Part shown: positions 38,401 to 46,609 of the stretch, in pieces
Layout of the letters: every line of letters starts with the position of its first letter
How positions within the stretch are numbered: position 1 is the stretch's first letter
From: Pseudovibrio flavus
GTDB taxonomy: Bacteria; Pseudomonadota; Alphaproteobacteria; Rhizobiales; Stappiaceae
Reading direction: 5' to 3'
NCBI RefSeq assembly: GCF_009711345.1
Contig: NZ_SMMA01000062.1
Coordinates: 124,001-188,000 of the forward strand
Length of the DNA stretch: 64,000 bases
The notes under the pieces: model-generated
Told to the model about the DNA's origin: nothing
Database searches by the model: none
What the model saw: the letters and a program-made list of their open reading frames with translations, nothing else
Translations under genes and position numbers: made by a program

Positions 38401-38569
38401 GAGTTCGCGCTGCACGGCGGGTCGGCACGTAGATCGTCACATCTGCCAAGGCGAGAGGATTTTCAAGCCCGAAGCTTCCGGCAACCAAGTTGCCGGAGAG
38501 CAGATTATCTACCAAGACCGGAAGAAACGGTACGTTGGGCCCTATTGAAAATACGCGCAGGTCTTGCAA
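35459..38569 (-). CDS. addB: Double-strand break repair subunit AddB
   Basis: A protein of about 1036 residues that pairs with AddA. It has the alphaproteobacterial AddB layout: a degenerate helicase core with VIVAGATGSVPATTELL, the block VILSGLNEGTWPQRTRNSPW and a C-terminal RecB-type nuclease with LRVIDYKTGMPPS. The cysteine cluster of firmicute AddB is missing, as usual in this class. Start: TTG 38569 (MQDLRVFSIG) has AGGGAG at 9-nt spacing; the GTG at 38578 abuts that site and is less likely. The upstream genes murU and tsaE-amgK run in the same direction. Confidence 0.93.
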   Translation of the reverse strand: MQDLRVFSIGPNVPFLPVLVDNLLSGNLVAGSFGLENPLALADVTIYVPTRRAARTLPDILRAQMGARATLLPKILPLGDVDEDEHIVSAKPDGLALPPALSLMERRLAMTRLVWAWKGHLRQNLLDPDKVDISAIPASAADAAWLAGDLITLMDEVQTEEADWKELESLAPDNHAQYWQVTLEFLKIVTEQWPAFLTQLGVMDPKARRSALIRREAERLRQMKPRGPVIVAGATGSVPATTELLKAVLELEQGAIVLPGLDRQMDDVAWHALGQKSSDTQIAGHPQHSLYKLLTNVNVRREDVVELGECKNEALVARSRIINEALRPAETTDAWQAYFNSALKEQREEAFADVKLVQAKSDAEEALALALCLREAIEDDKKVALITPDRKLSRRVASELTRWGIIVDDTAGRPLEHTPPTVLALLAAKLALSGLEPVDLLALLKHPLTRFGLSLKQVRAAARSLERGVLRGPRARAGISGLKEAVAAARATAETKHTPRWKKLVEADWLAVDDLLERLEQALAPLEELLTIHGEIPIAQLVNAHTECLMRITAEEEGGNAEYFRGENGEALAQVLTELIDANETGLCIPALEWPAVFAALISGSAVRPRKPADPRIHLLGPMEARLQHYDRVILSGLNEGTWPQRTRNSPWLNRPMKTQIGLEPPERRVGSAAHDFLSMTGMPEVILSRSERVDGSPTVASRWLQRILTLAGPDVAKRMRHDGNYYTELANALDRMETAVRPAKRPEPKPPLAARPRQLSVTAIETLIRDPYAIYARRVLNLDEVEPIGGEPGVADKGTIIHDALANFLENWTGPFDETAERALLEEGGRLFRPLDAFPEIRALWWPRFERIAKEFIAFERRYQDQIAERFLEVAGGAEMKRPDYSFRLTGRADRIDAMKDGTLRVIDYKTGMPPSLAQVESLLSPQLPLEVAMIRRAGFENVPPEDPVSELLYVQLSGGRKALVEHSREPKDHDIADLGEEAWNRLEKLVAAYENPEKGYLSRARVLKERQWHEPYDHLARVQEWSLGGEGDDD

Positions 38570-38613
38570 AGACCACACTCCCTAAAAAGAATCCTAAAGA
38601 TCCTTAATAGGGC

Positions 38614-39348
38614 TCAAGCGGCACTCTCTGCAATGGCTGTGTGCGCATCTTTCAAGCCTTCCGGCGTTCCCACATGCAGCCACATGCCATCACCCTCAAT
38701 GCCGTAGAGGCGGCCTTGTTCAATTGCCCTGTCGAACAAGAGGTTTAGCGAGAAAGGACCGTCTGGCGTATCGGCAAACAGTTCCGGCTTGATGATCATG
38801 GTACCGGAATAAACAAACGGTGCTATACGCTTTTCCTGACGGCGTGCCAGCACGCCTTCAGAATCCATTTCAAAGTCGCCTTTGCCGTCATAGCCGACAC
38901 TGTTCACCTGCAAAGCAAGCAGCAACAGCATATCCATCTTCTCAGGATCCCAAGCATTGGCAAGGTGCTCAAGGTTCGGCATTACGCCTTCCACCCACAG
39001 ACTGTCGGAGTTAGTGACCACGAACGGGCTATCACCCAACATCGGCAGAGCTTTTTTCACGCCGCCGCCCGTTTCCAAAAGCATGCCGCGCTCATCGGAA
39101 ATCGCCATTTCCATGCCTTTGAACTTGGCAGCATGAAACTCAACGAGATCGGCAAGGTAATGCACGTTCACAACGCACTTTTTGATGCCGCCTTTTTCTA
39201 GGCGCAGCAGGGCGTGGTCCAGCATGGCGGTACCGCAGACCTCAACGAGGGGCTTTGGGGTGGTCGCCGTGATGGGGCGCATACGGGTGCCCATGCCAGC
39301 GGAAAGCACGATTGCATGGTCGGGACGGAAATGGGAATCACTCAGCAT
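38614..39348 (-). CDS. murU: MurNAc-alpha-1-phosphate uridylyltransferase-type nucleotidyltransferase (MurU-like)
   Basis: A 244-residue nucleotidyltransferase. The N-terminal nucleotide block is LSAGMGTRMRPITATTPKPL; a metal-binding Asp lies in VVTNSDSLWVEG, and the sugar end has GMWLHVGTPEGL. Older annotation often calls such genes mannose-1-phosphate guanylyltransferase. Because the preceding gene carries a MurNAc-kinase-like domain, MurU of the Pseudomonas-type peptidoglycan recycling route (MurNAc-1-P to UDP-MurNAc) is the best fit. That is inference from the pairing. Confidence 0.8.
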   Translation of the reverse strand: MLSDSHFRPDHAIVLSAGMGTRMRPITATTPKPLVEVCGTAMLDHALLRLEKGGIKKCVVNVHYLADLVEFHAAKFKGMEMAISDERGMLLETGGGVKKALPMLGDSPFVVTNSDSLWVEGVMPNLEHLANAWDPEKMDMLLLLALQVNSVGYDGKGDFEMDSEGVLARRQEKRIAPFVYSGTMIIKPELFADTPDGPFSLNLLFDRAIEQGRLYGIEGDGMWLHVGTPEGLKDAHTAIAESAA

Positions 39349-39392
39349 CTATCGGTTTATCTCTAGGTTCTTTCTGGATTTTCTCCAGTTTG

Positions 39393-40892
39393 TCAGAGTT
39401 GTTTTGACAGCAGTATGACGTCCAGCAGCTGTTTCAGATTTTTCAGCTGCGGATGCGCCAACGCGTCATCAAGATAACACCGGATTCTGTCTAATTCCTT
39501 TAGATAGGTTGGTTTGCCGAAAGCGCGGTCAAGACGAACGAAACCGCCAAGGATCTTGGTGTTACGCTGCGCGGCGCATACGGCCAGCGCATAGCGGAAA
39601 GCGGCTTCATCAAATGCGGGCTCGGATGCAGCCCTTGCAGCACAATAGCGGTTCACGAGGCGCTCGCGCATATCCTGCGGCACATCAAAGCGGGCATCAT
39701 AAACAAGCGATGCTACATCGTAGGCAGGGTGACCGAGCTGGGCATCTTGAAAATCAATGATGCCGATGCGGTCTGTGCCCTCAGCATTCTGATCCCAAAG
39801 CAGGTTTGGGCTGTGGTAATCACGCAGAACCCAAGTCTTCGGGCTAGCTTCCAACGGTGCCAGTGCGTCGCGCCATGCATCGCCAAAGGCGGCGCGCTGC
39901 TCAGGGCTTGCTGTCGCGTTGATGAGGTATGGCAAGTACCAGTCGAGGAACAGCTCACACTCCGTTACCAGCGCCTGCGCATCATAGGTCGGCATGGTTA
40001 CAGAGCCAGCCAGCTCGCTCTCGATTACCTCTGGCAAAGCGCGGCTGTGCATGGCTGCTAGCACGTCGATGGAGGCTTCATATCGCTCCTCAACCGGCTT
40101 GCCGTCCACCACGATGAAGTCGTTGCCGAGATCAGAAAGCAGCGCCATGCCGCTTTCAATATCTGCGGCCAGAATGTTCGGCACGACAAAGCCTTGACGC
40201 TTCAGCTCCTCAGCAATGGCGATAAACGGTTTGATGTCTGCTGCAAGGTGAACAAGCTGGGCGTAGGTTTTGCCGCTATGCAAGGCAGGCTCGCCATGGC
40301 GGGCGGGATTGTCCATGAGGATTGCAGTTTCGCCATCACGGGATAGACGAAGATACGCGCGGGTGGAGGCATCCCCTTTCACATGGGTGCGTTCGGCATT
40401 CTGCCAGCCAGCATTTTCAATCAGCGCACGGCGGGCGGCAAGGCGGTCCAAGCGCTGTTCCCAGTCGTCGCTGTTGGCGTAGAGCGTCAGTACACGGGTG
40501 TCTGGTTCGATACCCTCTTCCAGCTTGATTTCCAGCGCGTCAGGCCAGTAGGACGGGTCGCCCATTTCTGGCCACTCGATAAGCGCAACGCCCTCTTCCA
40601 AATATTCTTCAAGGCCCAGTTCATCCAGCTCTTCCGGCTCTTCAATACGGTAGAGGTCAAAGTGGGCGATAGACATGCGCGGCAGGCTATAGGTCTGCAC
40701 CAGCGTAAAGGTAGGGCTTGGTACTTCCAGCGCAGGATCGGCTGCCATATGGCGCAGCAATGCACGTGAGAGAGTGGATTTTCCCGTTCCCAGATCGCCT
40801 GAGAGGGCAATCACATCGCCGTTTTTCAAAAGCTCGGCAAGGTCAGCGGCAAAGAGTTCGGTCGCTTGTTGGTCTTTTAACTCGATCTGCAT
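39393..40892 (-). CDS. TsaE - AmgK fusion: tRNA t6A ATPase joined to an aminoglycoside-phosphotransferase-like sugar kinase
   Basis: A 499-residue two-domain protein. Residues 1 to about 145 are TsaE, the ATPase needed for t6A modification of ANN-decoding tRNAs, with Walker A SGDLGTGKSTLSRALL at 31-46 and the family block HFDLYRIEEPEELDELG. From about 165 on is an APH-fold kinase: phosphate-loop region DASTRAYLRL, catalytic loop VLRDYHSPNLLWD and metal Asp in IGIIDFQDAQLGHPAYD. The second domain matches AmgK, which phosphorylates the anomeric carbon of MurNAc and GlcNAc. murU follows 44 nt later. The fusion is known in alphaproteobacteria. Confidence 0.88.
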   Translation of the reverse strand: MQIELKDQQATELFAADLAELLKNGDVIALSGDLGTGKSTLSRALLRHMAADPALEVPSPTFTLVQTYSLPRMSIAHFDLYRIEEPEELDELGLEEYLEEGVALIEWPEMGDPSYWPDALEIKLEEGIEPDTRVLTLYANSDDWEQRLDRLAARRALIENAGWQNAERTHVKGDASTRAYLRLSRDGETAILMDNPARHGEPALHSGKTYAQLVHLAADIKPFIAIAEELKRQGFVVPNILAADIESGMALLSDLGNDFIVVDGKPVEERYEASIDVLAAMHSRALPEVIESELAGSVTMPTYDAQALVTECELFLDWYLPYLINATASPEQRAAFGDAWRDALAPLEASPKTWVLRDYHSPNLLWDQNAEGTDRIGIIDFQDAQLGHPAYDVASLVYDARFDVPQDMRERLVNRYCAARAASEPAFDEAAFRYALAVCAAQRNTKILGGFVRLDRAFGKPTYLKELDRIRCYLDDALAHPQLKNLKQLLDVILLSKQL

Positions 40893-40917
40893 GAGATGAA
40901 CGGGTGCCTCGTCCTAA

Positions 40918-40940
40918 AGGATCGGGCGTTGGGCCCGATC
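40918..40940 (-). terminator. Weak hairpin at the end of divL
   Basis: GATCGGGC pairs with GCCCGATC on the minus strand, followed by CTTTAGG. The T tract is short, so read-through into tsaE-amgK is likely. Confidence 0.4.
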
Positions 40941-43456
40941 TATTCTGCTGCGTGCAATCCCACAACACGTGGTTCCAGAGGGAAGTTGCAGGTGACCGTT
41001 GTCCCTACACCTTCTTCCGAGGCAATTTCAACTGTTCCGCCGTGGAGTTCGACAAAACTCTTCACAATCGACAGGCCAAGACCCACGCCCTGTCTGTTGC
41101 CTTCCGTACCCTTGCCGACAAAGCGGGCAAAAACCTCGCCCAACATCTCGCCGGAAATGCCGATACCATGATCCTCGACGCGGAATTGCATCATGTCCGC
41201 ATGGCGCTCGCAGAACACTTCCACAAGGCCATACTCACGAGAATAGCGGATGGCGTTGGAGATGAGGTTAAAGAGTACCTGACGCAGGCGGCGTTCATCA
41301 GCCTTGAAGGAGCCGATATCGGTTGGCACATGGGTTTTCAGCGTGAGGTGACTTTCCGCGATACGGTCTTTCAGCCCCTCGACGGCCTCAACAACGGTAC
41401 CGGACACATCCACTTCGGAGATATCCAGCTCCATAATGCCAGCATCAATGGTGGTAAGATCGAGAATGTCGTTGATGATCGCCAACAGGGAGGAGGAGGA
41501 AGACAGGATGTAGTCTGTGTATTCCGACTGCTTTTGCGACAGCTCGCCGAATTTCGGATCACCCAGCAACTGTGCGAAGCCGATAATAGTTGTAAGCGGC
41601 GAACGAAGTTCGTAGGAGACGTGCTGAATGAACGCGTTCTTGAGCTGATCCGCCTCTTGAAGTGCATCGTTCTTTTCAACGAGGGCACGTTCCACGTTCA
41701 CGCTATCAGTCACGTTGACGAAGGTGAGCATAGTACCGCCATCGGGCATCGGCACGATACCGAAGTCCACGATGTTACCGTCGTTGCGCTCCATACGGCC
41801 CGTACGTGCTGTGCGGCTTTCAATAAGGCCGGTGACGCTACCGGACAGCTCTTGCCACACTTCACGGTTCGGGAAGAGTGTCGCAACCTTCTCGATCAAC
41901 GCCGAGATATGCGGGCGCTCGTCCAACTCTACGGCGTCAAGGCCCCATGTGTTGGCAAAGGCCGGGTTCCACAGACGCAATCGACCATCAGAGCCGAAAC
42001 CAGCAACAGCTTCTGACAGATGATCCAGCGTTTCACCCTGCACGCGGGACAGCGCGTTGTAGCGGCTTTCCAGATCAAGCTGCTCGGTAACGTTCTCGTA
42101 GGTGTAGGTGACACCGCCCTGCGTTTGCGGGTTGGCGATCACACGCAGTGTGCGGCCATCGGGCAGATACCACCAGAACTCCTTTGGCTCCAGAGACTGG
42201 TAGCATTCCAGATGCTTGTTGCGCCAGCTTCTGTAGTCAGCCTGTTCTGGCAGACGGCGGGCGGCACGCATAGCATCCAGTACCGCGCCTTCGCTTGGCT
42301 TGCTTTCAAGGAAGACTGGATCCAGCTCCCACAAATCGCGATAGGCAGCGTTGAAGAACTGGAGCTTATGGTCTGTGCCAAAGATAGCCACTGCCGTTTG
42401 CAGCTCATCCAGCGTACGGGTATGGGAATCCAGCGTGCGGCGCAGTTCTTTTTGAACGCGCTCAAGCTCGCTGATGTCCAGTGTCAGGCCAGCACTGCCA
42501 CAGTCGCCCTTAACATCAGTGACTTCGTAAACGCGGCGCTCGCCTGCTGCGACCACCGGCAGAGGCGAACTAAACACGCCCTCGTCCTGACGCAACATGG
42601 AAACACGGCGACGGCCCTTTTCATCAAGGAACTCGATGCCATTCTCGACAACGTCTTTAACGCTGGCAGCCTCAACGGCGTCCACATATGCGTCGTTCAC
42701 CCAAGTCAGACGCCCTTCACCGTTTCGCTGCCACACAGGCGCTGAGTGCTGGTCCAGAAGGCGGCGCAGTGACGTTAACTCGTCTTGCTGCCTGCGATTT
42801 GTTTCTGCAATGCGGGCGGAGACCTGACGATCACCCGTCAAATCACGAAGGCGAAGGACTGCTGCTCCGCCTGCGGTACGGCCTGTTGCCTCAAAATAGG
42901 TGCCCGTCAAACTGCCAAGCGAGATTTTGAAGGATTCGCCATGATTGCGAAGATGATCCAGATAGGCAGTAATGGCCTCTGCCGACTTGGTATCCAGCCA
43001 GCTGCCAAAGTCCAGCAGGTCTTCAAGGCTATCAGGAAACTCCGATGACTCGGACATATAGCCTGCAACGAGCGGTAGGCGGCTGCGCCCTTCCCAGATC
43101 AGCATTAGACTGTCATCGGTCTCGATCAGGCTCTCCAGCTTGTCGATGCGGGCAAGGCAGTTTGATTTGTCAGATTGAAGCGCGGAAATTTCTTCGCTTG
43201 CACGGCGGCGGTAACGAACCAGCACAACAGAAATGGTGACAGCAAAGGCGATAGCTCCAGCCATAGCAGCGAGCCACATCACTGCAAGAGGGTTTACAGA
43301 ACTGCCTGAAATTGCCGGAAGAATATCGGTAGCCTGCGAAAAGCCGGCCGCTGCCACCATTGCAAACGCACCAACGGCAAGCAGATTCACAATTTGTCGA
43401 ATCCTCATTCGCCACGCTACGCTAACGCGCAGGCGTTGATGCAAGCCAAATGGCAT
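40940..43456 (-). CDS. divL: DivL-like PAS-domain atypical histidine kinase (Tyr in place of the phospho-accepting His)
   Basis: An 838-residue membrane protein. Two helices (about 21-40 and 56-80) are followed by several PAS-like domains (about 110-590, with VWQRNGEGRLTWVN and VAIFGTDHKLQFFNAAYRDL). A HisKA/HATPase core completes it. The dimerisation helix reads FIQHVSYELRSPLT: Tyr615, codon TAC at 41614-41612, replaces the usual His. N-box LFNLISNAIRYS and G-box GVGLGLSIVKSFVELHGG are intact. The Tyr substitution is the hallmark of Caulobacter DivL, which links DivK to CckA and so to CtrA. Placement upstream of tsaE agrees. Confidence 0.9.
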   Translation of the reverse strand: MPFGLHQRLRVSVAWRMRIRQIVNLLAVGAFAMVAAAGFSQATDILPAISGSSVNPLAVMWLAAMAGAIAFAVTISVVLVRYRRRASEEISALQSDKSNCLARIDKLESLIETDDSLMLIWEGRSRLPLVAGYMSESSEFPDSLEDLLDFGSWLDTKSAEAITAYLDHLRNHGESFKISLGSLTGTYFEATGRTAGGAAVLRLRDLTGDRQVSARIAETNRRQQDELTSLRRLLDQHSAPVWQRNGEGRLTWVNDAYVDAVEAASVKDVVENGIEFLDEKGRRRVSMLRQDEGVFSSPLPVVAAGERRVYEVTDVKGDCGSAGLTLDISELERVQKELRRTLDSHTRTLDELQTAVAIFGTDHKLQFFNAAYRDLWELDPVFLESKPSEGAVLDAMRAARRLPEQADYRSWRNKHLECYQSLEPKEFWWYLPDGRTLRVIANPQTQGGVTYTYENVTEQLDLESRYNALSRVQGETLDHLSEAVAGFGSDGRLRLWNPAFANTWGLDAVELDERPHISALIEKVATLFPNREVWQELSGSVTGLIESRTARTGRMERNDGNIVDFGIVPMPDGGTMLTFVNVTDSVNVERALVEKNDALQEADQLKNAFIQHVSYELRSPLTTIIGFAQLLGDPKFGELSQKQSEYTDYILSSSSSLLAIINDILDLTTIDAGIMELDISEVDVSGTVVEAVEGLKDRIAESHLTLKTHVPTDIGSFKADERRLRQVLFNLISNAIRYSREYGLVEVFCERHADMMQFRVEDHGIGISGEMLGEVFARFVGKGTEGNRQGVGLGLSIVKSFVELHGGTVEIASEEGVGTTVTCNFPLEPRVVGLHAAE

Positions 43457-43642
43457 GCTGGTGCCCCCTATTCCGCCGCAATGCCCACGAACTGTGAGCC
43501 GTGAAAGTTGCTATACCGCCTACTCAGCAACTGATTCGTTAACCAATTTAACTCGAACTAGATTCACGCAGAAGAGGTTCTTTACAAATAGTAAACAAAA
43601 TTTGTGGGCGAAGAATTGATCCACCACTATTATTAGTAAGCG

Positions 43643-43675
43643 CAAAAGCCCCACCTACTAAATGTAGATGGGGCT
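43643..43675 (-). terminator. Rho-independent terminator after ahcY
   Basis: A 12-position stem with one mismatch (AGCCCCACCTAC with GTAGATGGGGCT) has a 5-nt loop. On the minus strand it runs into CTTTTGC, a modest T tract. Confidence 0.75.
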
Positions 43676-43696
43676 CTATGATAACTTATAGGTACC

Positions 43697-45097
43697 TTAG
43701 TACTTGTAGTGCTCGGACTTGAACGGGCCGGTTTTTTCTACGCCGATGTAGGATGCCTGTTCGTCAGTCAGCTCGGTGAGGGTAACACCGAGTTTAGCAA
43801 GGTGCAGACGAGCCACTTTTTCATCAAGGTGCTTAGGCAGAACGTAAACTTCGTTCTTGTACTGCTCGCCTTTGGTGAACAGTTCGATCTGCGCCAGAAC
43901 CTGGTTGGTGAAGCTTGCGGACATCACGAAAGATGGGTGACCGGTTGCGTTGCCAAGGTTTACCAAACGACCTTCGGAAAGAAGGATCAAGCGCTTGCCA
44001 TCTGGATACTCGATCAGATCAACCTGCGGCTTAACATTGCGCCACTTGTAGTTACGCAGAGAAGCAACCTGAATTTCGTTATCGAAGTGGCCAATGTTAC
44101 AAACAATAGCCATGTCCTTCATTTCGCGCATGTGGTCAGCGGTCAGAACGTCTTTGTTGCCGGTTGCGGTTACAAAGATGTCGCCCTCTTTCACTGCTTC
44201 GTTCATGGACTTCACTTCAAAGCCGTCCATGGATGCCTGCAGTGCGCAGATAGGGTCGATTTCGGTGACCATTACGCGTGCGCCAGCGCCAGCCAGAGAC
44301 TGTGCAGAGCCCTTACCAACGTCGCCGTAACCAGCAACAACAGCCACTTTACCAGCCATCATCACGTCGGTACCACGACGGATACCGTCTACCAGAGACT
44401 CACGGCAGCCGTAGCGGTTGTCGAATTTAGACTTGGTAACAGAGTCGTTCACGTTGATTGCAGGGAATGGCAGGTCGCCCTTCTTCTGCATTTCGTAAAG
44501 ACGCAGAACACCAGTCGTGGTTTCTTCAGAAACACCCTGAATGTTTGCTTTTACGCGGGAATAGTAACCTGGGTCGCGTGCGATACGAGCTTTGATAGTT
44601 GCGAACAGCGCTTCTTCTTCTTCGTTGGACGGGTTGTCCAGTACGGAAGGATCAGATTCAGCTTTTGCACCCAGCAGGATCATGAGGGTCGCGTCGCCAC
44701 CATCGTCAAGGATCATGTTGGCGGTTTCGCCGTTGCCCCAGTCGAAGATTTTGTCTGCGTAGTTCCAGTATTCTTCCAGAGTTTCGCCTTTAACAGCGAA
44801 CACAGGAATGTTTGCAGCAGCGATTGCAGCAGCAGCCTGATCCTGAGTGGAGAAGATGTTGCAAGATGCCCAACGAACTTCCGCGCCCAGAGCAACGAGG
44901 GTTTCGATGAGAACTGCGGTCTGGATGGTCATGTGCAGGGAACCTGCAATGCGGGCACCCTTGAGAGGCTGGCTAGCACCGAACTCTTCGCGGCAAGCCA
45001 TGAGGCCCGGCATTTCGGTTTCAGCGATTTCGATCTCGGTGCGGCCCCAGTCTGCAAGGCCCAGATCTTTTACGATGTAGTCTGTGAAAGTGCTCAT
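43697..45097 (-). CDS. ahcY: Adenosylhomocysteinase
   Basis: A 466-residue tetrameric NAD enzyme that splits S-adenosylhomocysteine into homocysteine and adenosine. Family blocks: [20 protein letters not shown], the NAD site [29 protein letters not shown] and the C-terminal [10 protein letters not shown] with the Lys-Tyr end that reaches the neighbouring subunit. The insertion [14 protein letters not shown] is typical of the proteobacterial long form. Start: ATG 45097 with AGGA 8 nt upstream; a 17-codon extension is not family-like. A palindromic operator lies about 125 nt upstream. Confidence 0.97.
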   Translation of the reverse strand: MSTFTDYIVKDLGLADWGRTEIEIAETEMPGLMACREEFGASQPLKGARIAGSLHMTIQTAVLIETLVALGAEVRWASCNIFSTQDQAAAAIAAANIPVFAVKGETLEEYWNYADKIFDWGNGETANMILDDGGDATLMILLGAKAESDPSVLDNPSNEEEEALFATIKARIARDPGYYSRVKANIQGVSEETTTGVLRLYEMQKKGDLPFPAINVNDSVTKSKFDNRYGCRESLVDGIRRGTDVMMAGKVAVVAGYGDVGKGSAQSLAGAGARVMVTEIDPICALQASMDGFEVKSMNEAVKEGDIFVTATGNKDVLTADHMREMKDMAIVCNIGHFDNEIQVASLRNYKWRNVKPQVDLIEYPDGKRLILLSEGRLVNLGNATGHPSFVMSASFTNQVLAQIELFTKGEQYKNEVYVLPKHLDEKVARLHLAKLGVTLTELTDEQASYIGVEKTGPFKSEHYKY

Positions 45098-45220
45098 CAA
45101 TCGTTCCTGATCGTGCTGCGCAGCGCTTCGGCAATACCCGACACCCATAGCTGCGCCTATGAAGGGAAAAATTCCAAATCGAGCCCCTTATAGCAAAGGC
45201 CCATCGCGGATGGCAATAAA

Positions 45221-45242
45221 GATATAAAGGTTTCTTTATATC
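45221..45242. promoter_or_regulatory. Perfect palindrome GATATAAAG-N4-CTTTATATC upstream of ahcY
   Basis: A 22-nt perfect inverted repeat with a GTTT spacer in the ahcY promoter region. Its symmetry and position suit an operator for a dimeric repressor. ArsR-type SahR regulators control the methyl cycle in several proteobacteria, so such a protein is a fair guess, but it is not encoded in this window. Confidence 0.6.
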
Positions 45243-45296
45243 ATTTTCGCGCAAAGAGGCGCTTATACAACCAAGTCTTTGGCGCGATGTATGGAA

Positions 45297-45758
45297 TCAC
45301 TTGAGAAGATTGGAGAGGATTTCCGGCAACCCCTCAGGAAACACGGTCTCCTCGGTTGCTTGCAGTTCTTCGATAGACCACCAGCGCGCTTGCTGCAGCA
45401 CTGTTTTTTCGTAGCCGATATGGCCGCTGCGGTCGATTTCCTTGCTATCGGTGCGTACGAGAAAGAAGCGTTCATCTGCTTCTACCCATTCCCCGTCCGG
45501 CAATGGAAAATGGCTTAGGCGCCGAAAAACCTCCGCGCCTACGGGAGTGTCAAAGCCTGTCTCTTCAAGCAGTTCACGCTGTGCGGCTTGCGCGTAGCTC
45601 TCATGAGATTCTTTTGCGCCGCCCGGACAGCCCCAGAACGTGCGCTGGACTTTATAGCCCTCACCAAAAACAAAATGGAAAAGCAGCACACGATCCTGCG
45701 AATCCAACACGAATACCCGCGCGCCGGGGCGCTGTGTCATTGTTGGCTTTGCGGTCAT
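45297..45758 (-). CDS. Nudix hydrolase
   Basis: A 153-residue Nudix protein. The full box GX5EX7REUXEEXGU is present, starting at GGAKESHE and ending RELLEETGF. The N-terminus RPGARVFVLDSQDRVLLFHF resembles ADP-ribose or (di)nucleoside-polyphosphate hydrolases that clean up damaged nucleotides. The substrate cannot be set from sequence. A second in-frame Met at residue 7 is an alternative start. It lies between ahcY and ptsH on the same strand. Confidence 0.85.
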   Translation of the reverse strand: MTAKPTMTQRPGARVFVLDSQDRVLLFHFVFGEGYKVQRTFWGCPGGAKESHESYAQAAQRELLEETGFDTPVGAEVFRRLSHFPLPDGEWVEADERFFLVRTDSKEIDRSGHIGYEKTVLQQARWWSIEELQATEETVFPEGLPEILSNLLK

Positions 45759-45796
45759 AGTCTGCCTAAAGAGATCCAGATAAGAAAAGAGCGGGA

Positions 45797-46081
45797 CTAG
45801 TCCCGCTCACCGAACCCGTCTTCTACAAGATGGGTAATTGCTGCCATTGCTTCCGTCGACTGGTTGCCCGAGACGCTTACATGAATGCAGCAACCCGGGG
45901 AGGCTGCCAGCATCATAAGGCCCATAATGGACGTACCGCCTACGGTTTGTCCGTCTTTAGAGACCTCGACGTTTGCATCGAACGTTTCCACCAGTTTGAC
46001 CATCTTGGCGGAAGCGCGGGCGTGCAAGCCGCGTCGGTTTACAATGGTAAGGGTCGCTTGAAGCGGTTCACCGTTTGCCAT
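45797..46081 (-). CDS. ptsH: Phosphocarrier HPr of the regulatory PTS
   Basis: A 94-residue HPr. The phospho-His is His20 in VNRRGLHARASAKMV; the HprK target is Ser51 in GGTSIMGLMMLAA. Both sites are present, so it can take the kinase signal from the HprK encoded two genes upstream. It follows the EIIA gene by 9 nt. Alphaproteobacteria without sugar-permease EIIC use such an HPr for regulation with PtsP and PtsN. Confidence 0.95.
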   Translation of the reverse strand: MANGEPLQATLTIVNRRGLHARASAKMVKLVETFDANVEVSKDGQTVGGTSIMGLMMLAASPGCCIHVSVSGNQSTEAMAAITHLVEDGFGERD

Positions 46082-46090
46082 GTCTGCCTA

Positions 46091-46495
46091 TCAACTCTGC
46101 CCTGAAAGGACCTGGCTGGCTACGGAGATGTATTTCTGGCCCGCGTTGCGTGCCTCTTCTACCGCTTCAGCAATTGGCAGTTCGTTGCGCACGCTTGCCA
46201 GCTTGATAAGCATTGGCAGGTTTACACCGGCAACAACTTCAATCGTGCCACCGTTCATCACGGAAATAGCCAGATTGGATGGGGTTCCGCCGAACATATC
46301 GGTAAGCAGCACAACGCCGGAGCCATCATTCACGGCTTCAACGGAATTCAGAATATCCTGCCGACGCTGTTCCATGTCATCATCCGGCCCAATGCAGATG
46401 GTTGAAACCCGCTCTTGCGGACCGACAACATGTTCCAGAGCCGACTTGAACTCTTCTGCAAGCCGACCATGGGTGACGAGTACTAGACCAATCAT
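46091..46495 (-). CDS. PTS EIIA domain protein, mannose/fructose family (ManX/PtsM-like)
   Basis: A 134-residue EIIA-Man domain. The likely phospho-His is His9 in MIGLVLVTHGRLAEEF, and GVVLLTDMFGGTPSNLA is the family signature. No EIIB or EIIC domain or gene is adjacent, so it should act in regulation rather than sugar uptake. It is part of hprK - EIIA - ptsH downstream of chvG, the common order in Rhizobiales. Confidence 0.93.
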   Translation of the reverse strand: MIGLVLVTHGRLAEEFKSALEHVVGPQERVSTICIGPDDDMEQRRQDILNSVEAVNDGSGVVLLTDMFGGTPSNLAISVMNGGTIEVVAGVNLPMLIKLASVRNELPIAEAVEEARNAGQKYISVASQVLSGQS

Positions 46496-46609
46496 TCAAT
46501 TCCCGTTGTGTTTTGACCAAGGCGTAACGCCTATTCTTTCGCCACACTGTGTTTCAACAATGAGCTTCGTGCAAGAAAAATCGGCACGGACGAAGCGGCG
46601 ATTTTAGAT

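Noticed and set aside
43533-43547. CtrA-like TTAACCAATTTAAC upstream of divL
   Set aside because: The TTAA half-sites are 5 nt apart rather than 7, so it does not fit the CtrA consensus.
43709-45193. A 494-codon plus-strand frame opposite ahcY
   Set aside because: Same shadow effect from a highly biased gene; low-complexity translation rich in Val, Phe, Cys and His.
45098-45220. Possible SAH or SAM riboswitch before ahcY
   Set aside because: I could not lay out the conserved core or pseudoknot of either class; the clear feature is the DNA palindrome further upstream.
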